The notes under the pieces: generated by a model | Told to the model about the DNA's origin: nothing | Seen by the model: the letters and a program-made list of their open reading frames with translations, nothing else | Database searches by the model: none | Part shown: piece by piece, positions 8,125 to 15,503 of the stretch | Position numbering within the stretch: position 1 is the stretch's first letter | How the letters are laid out: each line of letters opens with the position of its first letter | Translations under genes and position numbers: made by a program | From: Bryobacterales bacterium | GTDB lineage: Bacteria > Acidobacteriota > Terriglobia > Bryobacterales > Bryobacteraceae | Length of the DNA: 40,493 nucleotides | Assembly (NCBI GenBank): GCA_016789745.1 | Contig: JAEUQF010000168.1 | Span: 1-40,493, forward strand | Reading direction: 5' to 3'

Positions 8125-10488
8125 ATGGATCGGCAGCTCACCAGCTACGGGGCGAACTCGCGCCGGGGATTGACCCTGTTTGTAGGGCTGTTCCTGGTGT
8201 CGAGCGGGCTGTCCGCCCAGGTGACGTTATCGCTGGCGGAGGCATCGGCGCGACAGCAGGATCTGACTCCCGCGCACGAGGGGGAGGAGATTGTCGTCGA
8301 GGGCGTAGTGGCGTGGCGGCCGGTGCCGTTCGGCACTTATTCGCAGCTGCCGTTGCGAGATAAAGATGGCGGGGTGCTGACGCTGGAGGCGCCGGACTTC
8401 ATGTTCGAGCGGCTGGCGCCGGGCGATGTCATTGAAGTCAAGGGAAGGCTGAAGCAGCGGGATGGGATGCCGGTGCTTCAGCCGGCGCAGTTGCACATGA
8501 TCGGACAGGAGCCGGCACCGCTGCCCGAGAGCCGGAAGATCGAGCAATTGCAGAACCCGAAGGCGGTGGGCCTGACGGTGGAGGTGGAAGGGCGCGTTGT
8601 CGCCATCGGGGAGGATGCCGGCGGCAGCTACCTGATGCTGGATGACGGGCAACCGGAGCCGTATGCGGTGTATCTGCCGAAAGAGGCGGCGCCGATGGGG
8701 TCGGGGCTGAACCGGTTCATCATTGGGGATCGCGTGCGGGTGACCGGGGTGGCCAGCCAGGACGCGGCGGAACCTCCGGCGGCGGAGCGCTACCGGCTGA
8801 ACATCCCGAGCGTTTCGGTGGTGCAGTTGCTGGAGCGGGAAGAGGCGGTGTCACCGCTGCTGCTGCTGGTGTTCGGCCTGGCGGTGACGCTGCTGGTGGC
8901 GCAGACGGGGTACCGGCATTACCGGAGCCGCGAGTTGCGACGGTCGGTGCGGCGGATCCACGCGCTGTGCGAAGACCTGTTGAACTGCGAGACCCGGGAA
9001 GATCTGACGCGCAAGCTTCGGACGCTGGGGCCTCGGGCGCTGGATTGTACGGATATTGAGATGTTCCGCTTTGACCGGTCGAACCAGAGCCTCCGGCGGA
9101 CGCTGAATCCGGAGACGGGTGAGCCGATTTTTGTGAATCTGTCACAGACCTCGCGGAATGCCGATCATGCGGTGGCGCTGTGTTTCCGGAACCGGACAGC
9201 GCTGGCGATTCCCGATGCGCGGCGCAGCCCGTTGTATTGGGGCGTGCAGAGGGATGCGATTCCGCGGAGCATTGTACTGCTGCCGGCGCTGGCCAATGAG
9301 GAGTTGACGGGCGTGGTGCTGGTGGCGTCGCAGCGCAAGCGGAGGCCGTATCCCACCGAGGAGTTATTGGCGCTGCAGCATCTGGCCAACCAGGTGGCGA
9401 TCGTGAACAAGCTGATCGACGGGCGGATCCGGAAAGAGCAGATGATGCGGAGTGAACGGCTGGCGGCGACCGGTCAGATCATTTCGGGGGTGGCGACGGA
9501 GTTGCGGCAGCCGTTGGAGTCGATTGTGAATCTGGCGCATCACCTGATGGAACATCGGAGTGATCAGGCGGCACGGTCGATTGTGAACGAATCGCTGCGG
9601 GTATCGGCGATACTGTCGCGGTATTCGCAGGTGGCCGGGCGGGATGAAGAAGAGCCGACGCCGATTGAGCTGAATACGCTAGTGGAGGAGATCACGACGG
9701 CCAGCCGCAAGGAGATAGCGCCATTCCATTTGACGCTGGACGTAGGGTTGTCGGCACAGCCGCTGTGGGTGGTGGGATCGGCGGCGCAGTTTGAGACGGT
9801 GCTGCGGAACCTGATTCTGCTGGCGGCGCGGTCGGCACGGACGACGCTGGATCCGCGCCTGTCGGTGGAAGCCGGACTGCGGGTGCGGAACGTGGTGGTG
9901 ACGATCCGGTATGGGTCGGTGCTGTTTGATGAGTTCCCGCAGGGCGAAAATGGCGAAGGGCTGGGCTTCAGTGTGTGCCGTGGGATTCTGCACGGCATGG
10001 GTGGAGACTTGAAGCTGGCGCGGGCGGGCGAGGGTGTCTGCCGGATGGAGATTGAGCTGCCGGCGGCGTTCCCGGAAGAGCTGGCAGCGAACCAGCCACA
10101 GCGGTCGAGCACGCGGACGTTGACGGCGGTAGTGCTGGAGCCGGATCCGGCCGAGCAGCGGCGGTTGCTGTCGTTCTGGTCGCGGCGGGGGCACCGGGCG
10201 ATGCCGATCCAGGATGCGTCGGAGGCGTTGGAGTTGTTGCGGCGGCTGCGGATCGACGTGATTTTCTGCGCGGTGCGGGTGGGGCAGAGCACGTGGGTGG
10301 AGTTTTTCGATTCGGTGCGCGACCAGGGGCCGACGTTCGTGCTACTGGCCGATGGCATTGATTCGGATGCTTCGGAGCTGTTCCCGCAATCGGATGGGCT
10401 GGTACTGCGGAAGCCCATTGAAGCAGGCGAGTTTGACCGGCTGCTGGAGAACATCGAGCAGCGGTCGGAGTTGATCGAGACGGCTTGA
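8125..10488 (+). CDS. Degenerate hybrid histidine kinase: OB-fold sensor, TM, GAF, pseudo-HisKA/HATPase, pseudo-receiver
   Basis: The 787 residues read as follows: an N-terminal signal or anchor (15-31), two OB-fold-like modules (about 45-125 and 145-235, with VEVEGRVVA and GDRVRVTG), a transmembrane helix (243-260), a GAF-like domain (290-430), HisKA (440-505), HATPase (515-648) and a receiver (664-780). The architecture is that of a hybrid sensor kinase, but the chemistry is missing. The H-box reads GVATELRQPLES, with Thr458 where His is expected. The N-box has lost its second Asn (NLILLAARSA). No DxGxG can be found, although the G2 box GEGLGFSVC remains. In the receiver, Ala716 sits at the phospho-acceptor Asp position, while Lys763 is kept. 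It is likely a signalling scaffold rather than a kinase. AGGGAG at 8107-8112 may be its ribosome site. Confidence 0.88.
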   Translation: MDRQLTSYGANSRRGLTLFVGLFLVSSGLSAQVTLSLAEASARQQDLTPAHEGEEIVVEGVVAWRPVPFGTYSQLPLRDKDGGVLTLEAPDFMFERLAPGDVIEVKGRLKQRDGMPVLQPAQLHMIGQEPAPLPESRKIEQLQNPKAVGLTVEVEGRVVAIGEDAGGSYLMLDDGQPEPYAVYLPKEAAPMGSGLNRFIIGDRVRVTGVASQDAAEPPAAERYRLNIPSVSVVQLLEREEAVSPLLLLVFGLAVTLLVAQTGYRHYRSRELRRSVRRIHALCEDLLNCETREDLTRKLRTLGPRALDCTDIEMFRFDRSNQSLRRTLNPETGEPIFVNLSQTSRNADHAVALCFRNRTALAIPDARRSPLYWGVQRDAIPRSIVLLPALANEELTGVVLVASQRKRRPYPTEELLALQHLANQVAIVNKLIDGRIRKEQMMRSERLAATGQIISGVATELRQPLESIVNLAHHLMEHRSDQAARSIVNESLRVSAILSRYSQVAGRDEEEPTPIELNTLVEEITTASRKEIAPFHLTLDVGLSAQPLWVVGSAAQFETVLRNLILLAARSARTTLDPRLSVEAGLRVRNVVVTIRYGSVLFDEFPQGENGEGLGFSVCRGILHGMGGDLKLARAGEGVCRMEIELPAAFPEELAANQPQRSSTRTLTAVVLEPDPAEQRRLLSFWSRRGHRAMPIQDASEALELLRRLRIDVIFCAVRVGQSTWVEFFDSVRDQGPTFVLLADGIDSDASELFPQSDGLVLRKPIEAGEFDRLLENIEQRSELIETA

Positions 10489-10513
10489 GGTAACCGGCCG
10501 GCGTTGCCGCACG

Positions 10514-10519
10514 TACAAT
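10514..10519 (+). promoter_or_regulatory. Putative -10 box (TACAAT)
   Basis: TACAAT lies 16 bases before the start at 10536, just after the previous gene ends. Transcription would start near 10526, leaving a very short leader. No clear -35 box is visible. Confidence 0.4.
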
Positions 10520-10535
10520 AGGGTTGAGGGGATTG

Positions 10536-11015
10536 ATGCTGCGAAGCCTGCTGGTTGCCACACTCTTGGTTCCTGCGATCTGGGCGCAGAAGTACACTGG
10601 GCCCAAGCCGCCCAAGCCCGACACGCTGTTTCTGTTGCATGCCACCAACCTGGTGCCGGCCGAGATTGCCGAGGCTAAGGAAGAAAAGCGGAAGAACGAG
10701 GTGGCGTACGTGGTGGACGGTGCCGCCAGCCAGGCACGGACGCCGATGGCGGAGCCCATCTTTCTGTTCGAAAGCAATCGCATCAAGGCCGATCAACTGC
10801 AGCTTTACCGTTTGGAAGTGAAGAACGGCAAGCGCGAGGTGGTGTTTCCGCCAGCCGGGAAGAAGCCGAAGGAGTCGTCTCGGCCGCTGCATTTGAGCGT
10901 GAAGCCGCTGGGCGGCGGGCTGTACCGGGTGGAAGCGAACGAGTTCCTGCAGAACGGGGAATACGCGATAACACCGGAAGGTTCGAACCAGGTGTTTCTG
11001 TTCCAGGTGTACTGA
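10536..11015 (+). CDS. Small secreted protein of unknown function
   Basis: The 159-residue product opens with a clear Sec-type signal (MLRSLLVATLLVPAIWAQ) and probable cleavage near AIWAQ. The mature part starts with a Pro/Lys-rich stretch (KYTGPKPPKPD) and then alternates strands and charged turns, ending in QVFLFQVY. There are no Cys residues, no transmembrane helix after the signal and no recognised catalytic motif. The start at 10536 is supported by GAGGGG at 10526-10531; a TTG at 10524 is in frame but would precede this site. Its own -10 box suggests separate transcription. No function is proposed. Confidence 0.75.
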   Translation: MLRSLLVATLLVPAIWAQKYTGPKPPKPDTLFLLHATNLVPAEIAEAKEEKRKNEVAYVVDGAASQARTPMAEPIFLFESNRIKADQLQLYRLEVKNGKREVVFPPAGKKPKESSRPLHLSVKPLGGGLYRVEANEFLQNGEYAITPEGSNQVFLFQVY

Positions 11016-11021
11016 GGCGCG

Positions 11022-11041
11022 GTGTTGCCGACGGGCAACGC
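11022..11041. terminator. Putative bidirectional terminator hairpin
   Basis: Arms GTTGCC and GGCAAC enclose the loop GACG in the 29 bases between two convergent stops, and the stem extends by one wobble and one GC pair. There is no T-run, so termination strength is uncertain. Confidence 0.35.
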
Positions 11042-11044
11042 GCA

Positions 11045-12157
11045 TCAGGCGTAGGGCAGGCCGAGGCCCTGCATGACGCCCTTCATGTAGCCAATGGCGA
11101 AGATCTTGCCCTGGATGGCATAGCCGGGACGGTCGTTGGTTTCTTCGTCTAGGGTGGGGGCGTGGTCGGGGCGGATAGGGCCCTTGAAGCCGACTTCATG
11201 GTAGGTCTTAAGCATCTTGACCATGTCGGTCTGGCCTTCGTCGTGGAAGGTTTCGGTGAAGTGCTCGCGGGTGCCGGCGATGTCGCGGAAGTGGACGAAG
11301 AAGATCTTCTTCTGCTTGCCCCATTCCCGGACCAGCGAGACGCAGTCCTCCCCCATCGCGATGAAGTTTGCCTGGCAGAAGGTGACGCCGTTGACGGGAC
11401 TGGGCACAAGGTTCATGATGCGGCGGTAGTTGGCGGCGCTGGTGACGATGCGGCCGATGCCCCGTAACGGAGAGAGGGGCGGGTCATCGGGGTGAAGGGC
11501 CATCTGGATGCCGGCCTTTTCGGCGACAGGGATGACGGCTTTCAGGAAGTATTCGATGTTCTGCCAGATTTTCTCTTCGGGGATTTCGCCCCACTTGGTG
11601 AGGCCCTGCGCCTTGGCGGCGGTGAGGTCGAAGTCGGTGAGGAGGGAGTTGCCGCGGCCTTTTGCGTCGACCTGCGTGCGGTACCAGCCGAGGCCGGCCA
11701 TGAAGTTGTAGCAGAGGACGCGGATGCCGACGTTGGCGAGGGCCTTGATGGCGTGGATGTAGTTTTCGATTTCTTCGTCGCGGCCTTCGATACCGAGCTT
11801 GATCTTCTCGGCGGGGACGGGGTGGCTTTCGACGCCGGCCACCTGCATGCCGATGGAGGCGAAGTCGGCCTTCATCTTGGCGAGGGTGGCTTCGTACTCG
11901 GAGGGGGCCACGCGGCCGAGGCCGGGGCCGCAGATGGCGTAGTTGACTCCGATTTGCTTACTGATGCGGGCTTTGTGGTCGACGCGGGCGCCGTTCATGG
12001 TGGCGAACTGGAGGCCGGTGCCGGTGCGGGGGATGCGATGTGGGGCGCCGAGGAGGCTGCCGGAGGGGTCCTTGGCGGGGGCGGCGTTGAGGGAGGCGGA
12101 GGAAGCGAGGGCGAGGCCTGCCGCGGTTTTTAGGGATTGGCGCCGGGTGATGTCCAT
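11045..12157 (-). CDS. Tat-exported mannonate dehydratase (UxuA-like) family protein
   Basis: The 370-residue protein has a twin-arginine leader (MDITRRQSLKTAAGLALA) followed by a UxuA-like TIM-barrel domain. Recognisable UxuA motifs are MALHPDDPPLSPLRGIGRI, the metal-ligand strand VTFCQANFIAMGEDC, FFVHFRDIAGT and IRPDHAP near the end. Mannonate dehydratase converts D-mannonate to 2-keto-3-deoxygluconate in hexuronate catabolism and is normally cytoplasmic, so a Tat leader is unusual. It may act on an extracytoplasmic sugar acid or be a paralogue with a changed substrate. It lies on the same strand as other Tat-type sugar oxidoreductases upstream, consistent with a carbohydrate-processing locus. 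Confidence 0.82.
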   Translation of the reverse strand: MDITRRQSLKTAAGLALASSASLNAAPAKDPSGSLLGAPHRIPRTGTGLQFATMNGARVDHKARISKQIGVNYAICGPGLGRVAPSEYEATLAKMKADFASIGMQVAGVESHPVPAEKIKLGIEGRDEEIENYIHAIKALANVGIRVLCYNFMAGLGWYRTQVDAKGRGNSLLTDFDLTAAKAQGLTKWGEIPEEKIWQNIEYFLKAVIPVAEKAGIQMALHPDDPPLSPLRGIGRIVTSAANYRRIMNLVPSPVNGVTFCQANFIAMGEDCVSLVREWGKQKKIFFVHFRDIAGTREHFTETFHDEGQTDMVKMLKTYHEVGFKGPIRPDHAPTLDEETNDRPGYAIQGKIFAIGYMKGVMQGLGLPYA

Positions 12158-12295
12158 AGGGCTATGGGGAGCATTTTGAGGGCCGTGGAATTGGGGCGAT
12201 TGTGGTGGGATTTGTGGCGGGGTTCGGGTGAGTTGCCCCAGCGCGGCGGGGATTCTGGCGCTGTGGGCGGGCGACCGCGATTGGAGTGCGGCTAG

Positions 12296-12868
12296 TTACG
12301 CGGCGAAGGGGTCTGCAACGGCTGGCGGCAACCCGCCCCAGATCACGACGTCCGGGCAAAAGTCGGCACCGCCCGGCCAGACCAGGTTCCATGTTCGACC
12401 CGAACCTGACGGAACTGCAAATGCGTCGAGTCGAATCGAATGAAAGAGCGGCCCAGTCAGAAACGGGGTAAGGTCTCGCCGCACCACTTGGCCGGTTGTC
12501 AAAGTGAGTTCCACTTGGAATTCGCCTGATGGCTTTACACTCGAAGTCCGGACCAATGCCATGGTTCTACTCCCTGCTTCCTGGTCTAATGGTTCGATCG
12601 GAACTGGAGGCACACCATTTCGAGCGCTTTCCCAGTTCGCCCGAAGTTCGGTGCGGCGCAGAGCCGCCCACTCTAAGACCGATGCCATCGCCCGCCGTGG
12701 AAGTTCACCCCGAAGCACGGCAAGCGAGTCAATCTCGACCAAAGCTTCATGTTCCCTGTAAGAGGCGGGGCAATGCGCAGGTTCATTATCGTTGTAGTAG
12801 AACCACCATGCAGGGCGCGGCCAGTGTGACGCTGGCCCCGTTCCCCACGGCCCACACGCGACTAGCAC
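12296..12868 (-). CDS. DUF4160-DUF2442 fusion protein, atypical N-terminus
   Basis: Residues about 22-95 match DUF4160 (FYYNDNEPAH, then a GELPRRAMASVLEWAALRR helix and VPPVPIEPLD). Residues about 105-185 match DUF2442 (VELTLTTGQVVRRDLTPFL, VWPGGADFCPDVV). The two families are usually separate neighbouring genes and are sometimes discussed as toxin-antitoxin-like. Here they are one 190-residue frame. The family start (MPxIxxFxGIxIxMYF, then PPHFHA) is not preserved: the His-Phe-His motif reads HCP, and the first 20 residues are unrelated. The only start is a GTG at 12868. The 5' end may therefore be rearranged and the gene decaying. Codon use is less GC-biased than that of its neighbours, which suggests acquisition. 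Biochemical function is unknown. Confidence 0.65.
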   Translation of the reverse strand: MLVACGPWGTGPASHWPRPAWWFYYNDNEPAHCPASYREHEALVEIDSLAVLRGELPRRAMASVLEWAALRRTELRANWESARNGVPPVPIEPLDQEAGSRTMALVRTSSVKPSGEFQVELTLTTGQVVRRDLTPFLTGPLFHSIRLDAFAVPSGSGRTWNLVWPGGADFCPDVVIWGGLPPAVADPFAA

Positions 12869-12905
12869 GACTAGTCCTGGGTCTCGCCGCGCGCGGTGGT
12901 GTGCC

Positions 12906-12941
12906 GTGGACGTCGTGCGCAGACCTGGAGGTCTGCCCTAC
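12906..12941. repeat. Hairpin repeat containing a stop codon, copy 1
   Basis: The element reads GTGGACGTC, two variable bases, GC, then a 7-bp hairpin (GCAGACC, loop TGGA, GGTCTGC) and CCTAC. The minus-strand TAG of the oxidoreductase gene lies within the CCTAC end. A second copy at 17080-17115 has the same flanks and a stem that changes in a compensatory way. It probably acts as a 3'-end or terminator element on the minus strand. Confidence 0.6.
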
Positions 12942-14104
12942 ACGGGGAGGGGGTGGGTGCGGGTGTTGAGGGGGAGGGTAACGCGGGTGCCGGATTGTTG
13001 GGCGTGGTAGACGCTGTGAACCATTTCGATGGTCCAGCGTCCGTCCTCTTCGTTGCAGGCGGGTTTGCTGTTGGATTCGATGGCTTTGAGGAGGTCAGCG
13101 ACCATGAGGGCGTTGGCGATCTCGTGGTTGCCGTGGAGTTGCAAGCCGGTGGTATCGGGCTTGGGCTCAAGGCTCTGCCACTGGGTTTTGGCGTCGGGGA
13201 TCCAGGCCGGTGACTTGAGGATGGAGAGGCCGCCGCCGGGATAGATGGCGTTGGGTAGGAAGAGAACTCCCTTGCTGCCGTAGATCCAGGTGCCGAAGCG
13301 GAGCGGGTCGGTAGTGGCGGTGGCCTTGGAGGCGAAGAAGCCGTGAATGCCGTCATTGAAGGCGAACATGGCGCTGACCTGGTTGCCGGCAACCGGACCG
13401 ATGGGCTCGGTCGGCTGGCGGACGTCGCGGGGGAGGATGCCGGCGCCGTTGTGGGTGACGTGAGCGGTGACCCATTGGGGGTTGCCGGCGAAAAAGCGCA
13501 TCATATCGAAGAGGTGCGAGCCGAGCACCATCATGTCCTCGCCACCGGCGCGGCGGTCTTCCTTGCCGCGGCAGCGGATCTCCTGGATATCGCCGAGTTC
13601 GCCTTCCCGGACCAGGGCCTTGGCGGCGACGGCATAGGGGGAAGTGCGCATCTGGTGGGCGATCTGGACCTTGACCTTGGCCTTCTGGACAGCGTCGACC
13701 ATCCTGTCGGCTTCGGCGAGGGTCATGGCGAAGGGCTTCTCCATGTAGATGTGGGCGCCGGCCTGAGCGGCAGCGGTGACCATGTCGACGCGCTGGTCCA
13801 TCCAACGGGGTCCGATGCCGACGAGGTCGGGCTTTTCGGCGCGGAGCATTTCGCGGTAGTCGGCGTAGGCCTTTTTGGCGCCGGTGCGGGGGAGGGCGGC
13901 GGCGAGGCCCTTCTGGTCAGCGTCCGCGACAGCGACGACTTCAATGTTGGGGAAGGCACTCCAGACGGTGTCTATGCCGTGGCCGTAGTTGCCGCGGCCG
14001 GTGTGGCCGATGATGGCGGCGCGGTACTTCTTTGAGGAGGGCGCAGCGGGGAGGGATGCCGCGACGGCGAGTGTGGAGAGGAAGGAGCGGCGGGAGGTGT
14101 TCAT
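12938..14104 (-). CDS. Tat-exported Gfo/Idh/MocA family oxidoreductase
   Basis: The 388-residue protein has a twin-arginine leader (MNTSRRSFLSTLAVAASL), then a Rossmann domain (RAAIIGHTGRGNYGHG) and the Gfo/Idh EKP motif (AHIYMEKPFAMTLAEADRMV). The C-terminal domain carries GSHLFDMMRFFAGNP and a WIYGSKGVLFLPN segment. Members use tightly bound NAD(P) to oxidise or epimerise sugars or cyclitols. The Tat leader implies export with bound cofactor, as for glucose-fructose oxidoreductase. The ATG at 14104 was chosen because the 71 in-frame residues before it are Arg/Pro-rich shadow. An AAAGGAG site lies 11 bases upstream, inside the end of the preceding gene, only five bases away, so the two form an operon. 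Confidence 0.88.
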   Translation of the reverse strand: MNTSRRSFLSTLAVAASLPAAPSSKKYRAAIIGHTGRGNYGHGIDTVWSAFPNIEVVAVADADQKGLAAALPRTGAKKAYADYREMLRAEKPDLVGIGPRWMDQRVDMVTAAAQAGAHIYMEKPFAMTLAEADRMVDAVQKAKVKVQIAHQMRTSPYAVAAKALVREGELGDIQEIRCRGKEDRRAGGEDMMVLGSHLFDMMRFFAGNPQWVTAHVTHNGAGILPRDVRQPTEPIGPVAGNQVSAMFAFNDGIHGFFASKATATTDPLRFGTWIYGSKGVLFLPNAIYPGGGLSILKSPAWIPDAKTQWQSLEPKPDTTGLQLHGNHEIANALMVADLLKAIESNSKPACNEEDGRWTIEMVHSVYHAQQSGTRVTLPLNTRTHPLPV

Positions 14105-14109
14105 GGGAC

Positions 14110-15386
14110 TCAGACTCCTTTCGGGGTGGACCAGTGCTGGCGGTACTGACGGCGGACGAGGGTGTTGGCTTCTTTGTCGCCGAGGACGGTTTCGGTTTTG
14201 GGGTCGAAGCGGATGGGGCGACCGGTGCGGGCGACGATGTTGCCGAGGTGGGCGAGCGCGGTGGCCCAGTGGCCTTCTTCGATTTCGACTTTGGGGGCTT
14301 TGCGGCTGCGGACGCAATCGAGGAAGTTGCGGGCGTGGGGGTTGTCGATAGAGGAGGTGCCGTGCTCCTGCTGGTGGATAACGGCGTTCTTATCGTCGAA
14401 GACGCGGAAGCCGAAGGTATGTCCACGGAAGCGGCCGATTTGCGCCACGCCTTGGTCGCCGAGGATGGCGACTCCGTTGTCGGTACCTTCCTGGCCGTAG
14501 GGATTCCAGAGGCGCTGTTCGAAGCTGATGAGCTTGTCGCCGAATTCGTAGGTGAGGTTCATGGTGTCCGGCGTTTGCTGGTCGTCATCGAAGTACATTT
14601 TGCGGCCCATGCCGGTGATGCGATCGGGGAGGGTGACGCCGAGGGCACGGCGGGCCATGTCGAGTTGATGGACGCCATCGTTACCGATATCGCCGACGCC
14701 GTAGTGCCAGTGCCAGTTGACGGTGCTGTGGAAGCGATTGCGGTTGAAGGGCATGGATAGGAGGGGGCCGGTCCAGATGTCGTAGTCGATGCCGGGCGGC
14801 ACGGGCTCGTCTTCCTTGTGGCCGATGTTGCGGCGGAGTTGGACGTTCCAGACCTTGGCCATGAGGATGCGGCCAAGCTTGCCGGATTGGACGTAGCCTT
14901 GGAAGGCGTCGGTGACCGGGAGACTGGGGAGTTGGGTGCCGGTCTGGACGATGCGGCGGTTGCGGCGTGCGGCGTCCACCATGAGGCGGCCTTCGCGAAT
15001 GTTGTGGGAGATGGGCTTTTCGACGTAGACGTCCTTGCCGGCGTCGCAGGCGAGGATGGTGCCAGGGGCGTGCCAGTGGATGGGCGTGCCCATGACGACG
15101 GCGTCGACGGATTTGTCGTCAAGACAGCGGCGGAGGTCGGCGACGAGCGGGGGTTTGGGGCGACCGGAGGCTTCGATGATTTAAAGGCTTCGGCGACGAC
15201 GTTCTGGTCGATGTCGCAGACGTGGGTGATGTTGACGTCGGGCTGGTCGCAGAAGGCTTTGGTGAGGCTTTTGCCTCGGCCGCGTACACCCATGAGGACG
15301 ACATTGATTTTGTCGGAGGCAGCGACGGCGCGGCGGGTAGCGGCGAGGGCGCTGAAGGCGGCAGGGAGGACGTAGCGGCGGTTCAT
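14110..15386 (-). pseudogene. Gfo/Idh/MocA oxidoreductase with a single-base frameshift
   Basis: The N-terminal part (MNRRYVLPAAFSALAATRR, then INVVLMGVRGRGKSLTKAF and VCDIDQNVVAEAFK) is in one frame from the ATG at 15386. The rest (IEASGRPKPPLVADLRR, then VVMGTPIHWH, VYVEKPISHNI, GVGDIGNDGVHQLDMA) is in another. The break is at 15179-15182, where the minus strand reads TTTAAATCATC. One extra A would give Phe-Lys-Ile-Ile-Glu and restore a protein of about 425 residues with a Tat-like leader. No other lesion is seen. It may be a recent mutation, a homopolymer sequencing error or, less likely, recoding. It is the first gene of an operon with the oxidoreductase that follows it. Confidence 0.8.
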
Positions 15387-15394
15387 GGGAACTG

Positions 15395-15400
15395 AGTATA
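15395..15400 (-). promoter_or_regulatory. Putative -10 box (TATACT) for the oxidoreductase operon
   Basis: On the minus strand TATACT lies eight bases before the ATG at 15386, so the message would be nearly leaderless. The only -35-like sequence (TTAACC) is 19 bases further up and weak. Confidence 0.45.
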
Positions 15401-15503
15401 TAGCAGCTTACGGAAGGGTGGTTAATCGGCTGTACGGAAATGCACTTCTGATGAAAATTGGCGCAACTATCAGAGACCAATCGCGATTAAATGCTAGATA
15501 ACG

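Noticed and set aside
11492..12133. 213-codon plus-strand open frame
   Set aside because: Antisense to the mannonate dehydratase gene; composition is repetitive Gly/Asp/Ala without motifs.
13343..14035. 230-codon plus-strand open frame
   Set aside because: Antisense to the Gfo/Idh oxidoreductase; no protein features.
15179..15188. TTTAAAT as a programmed -1 slippery site
   Set aside because: The heptamer is not in the X-XXY-YYZ phase relative to the reading frame, and no downstream structure was evident. A deletion or sequencing error is simpler.
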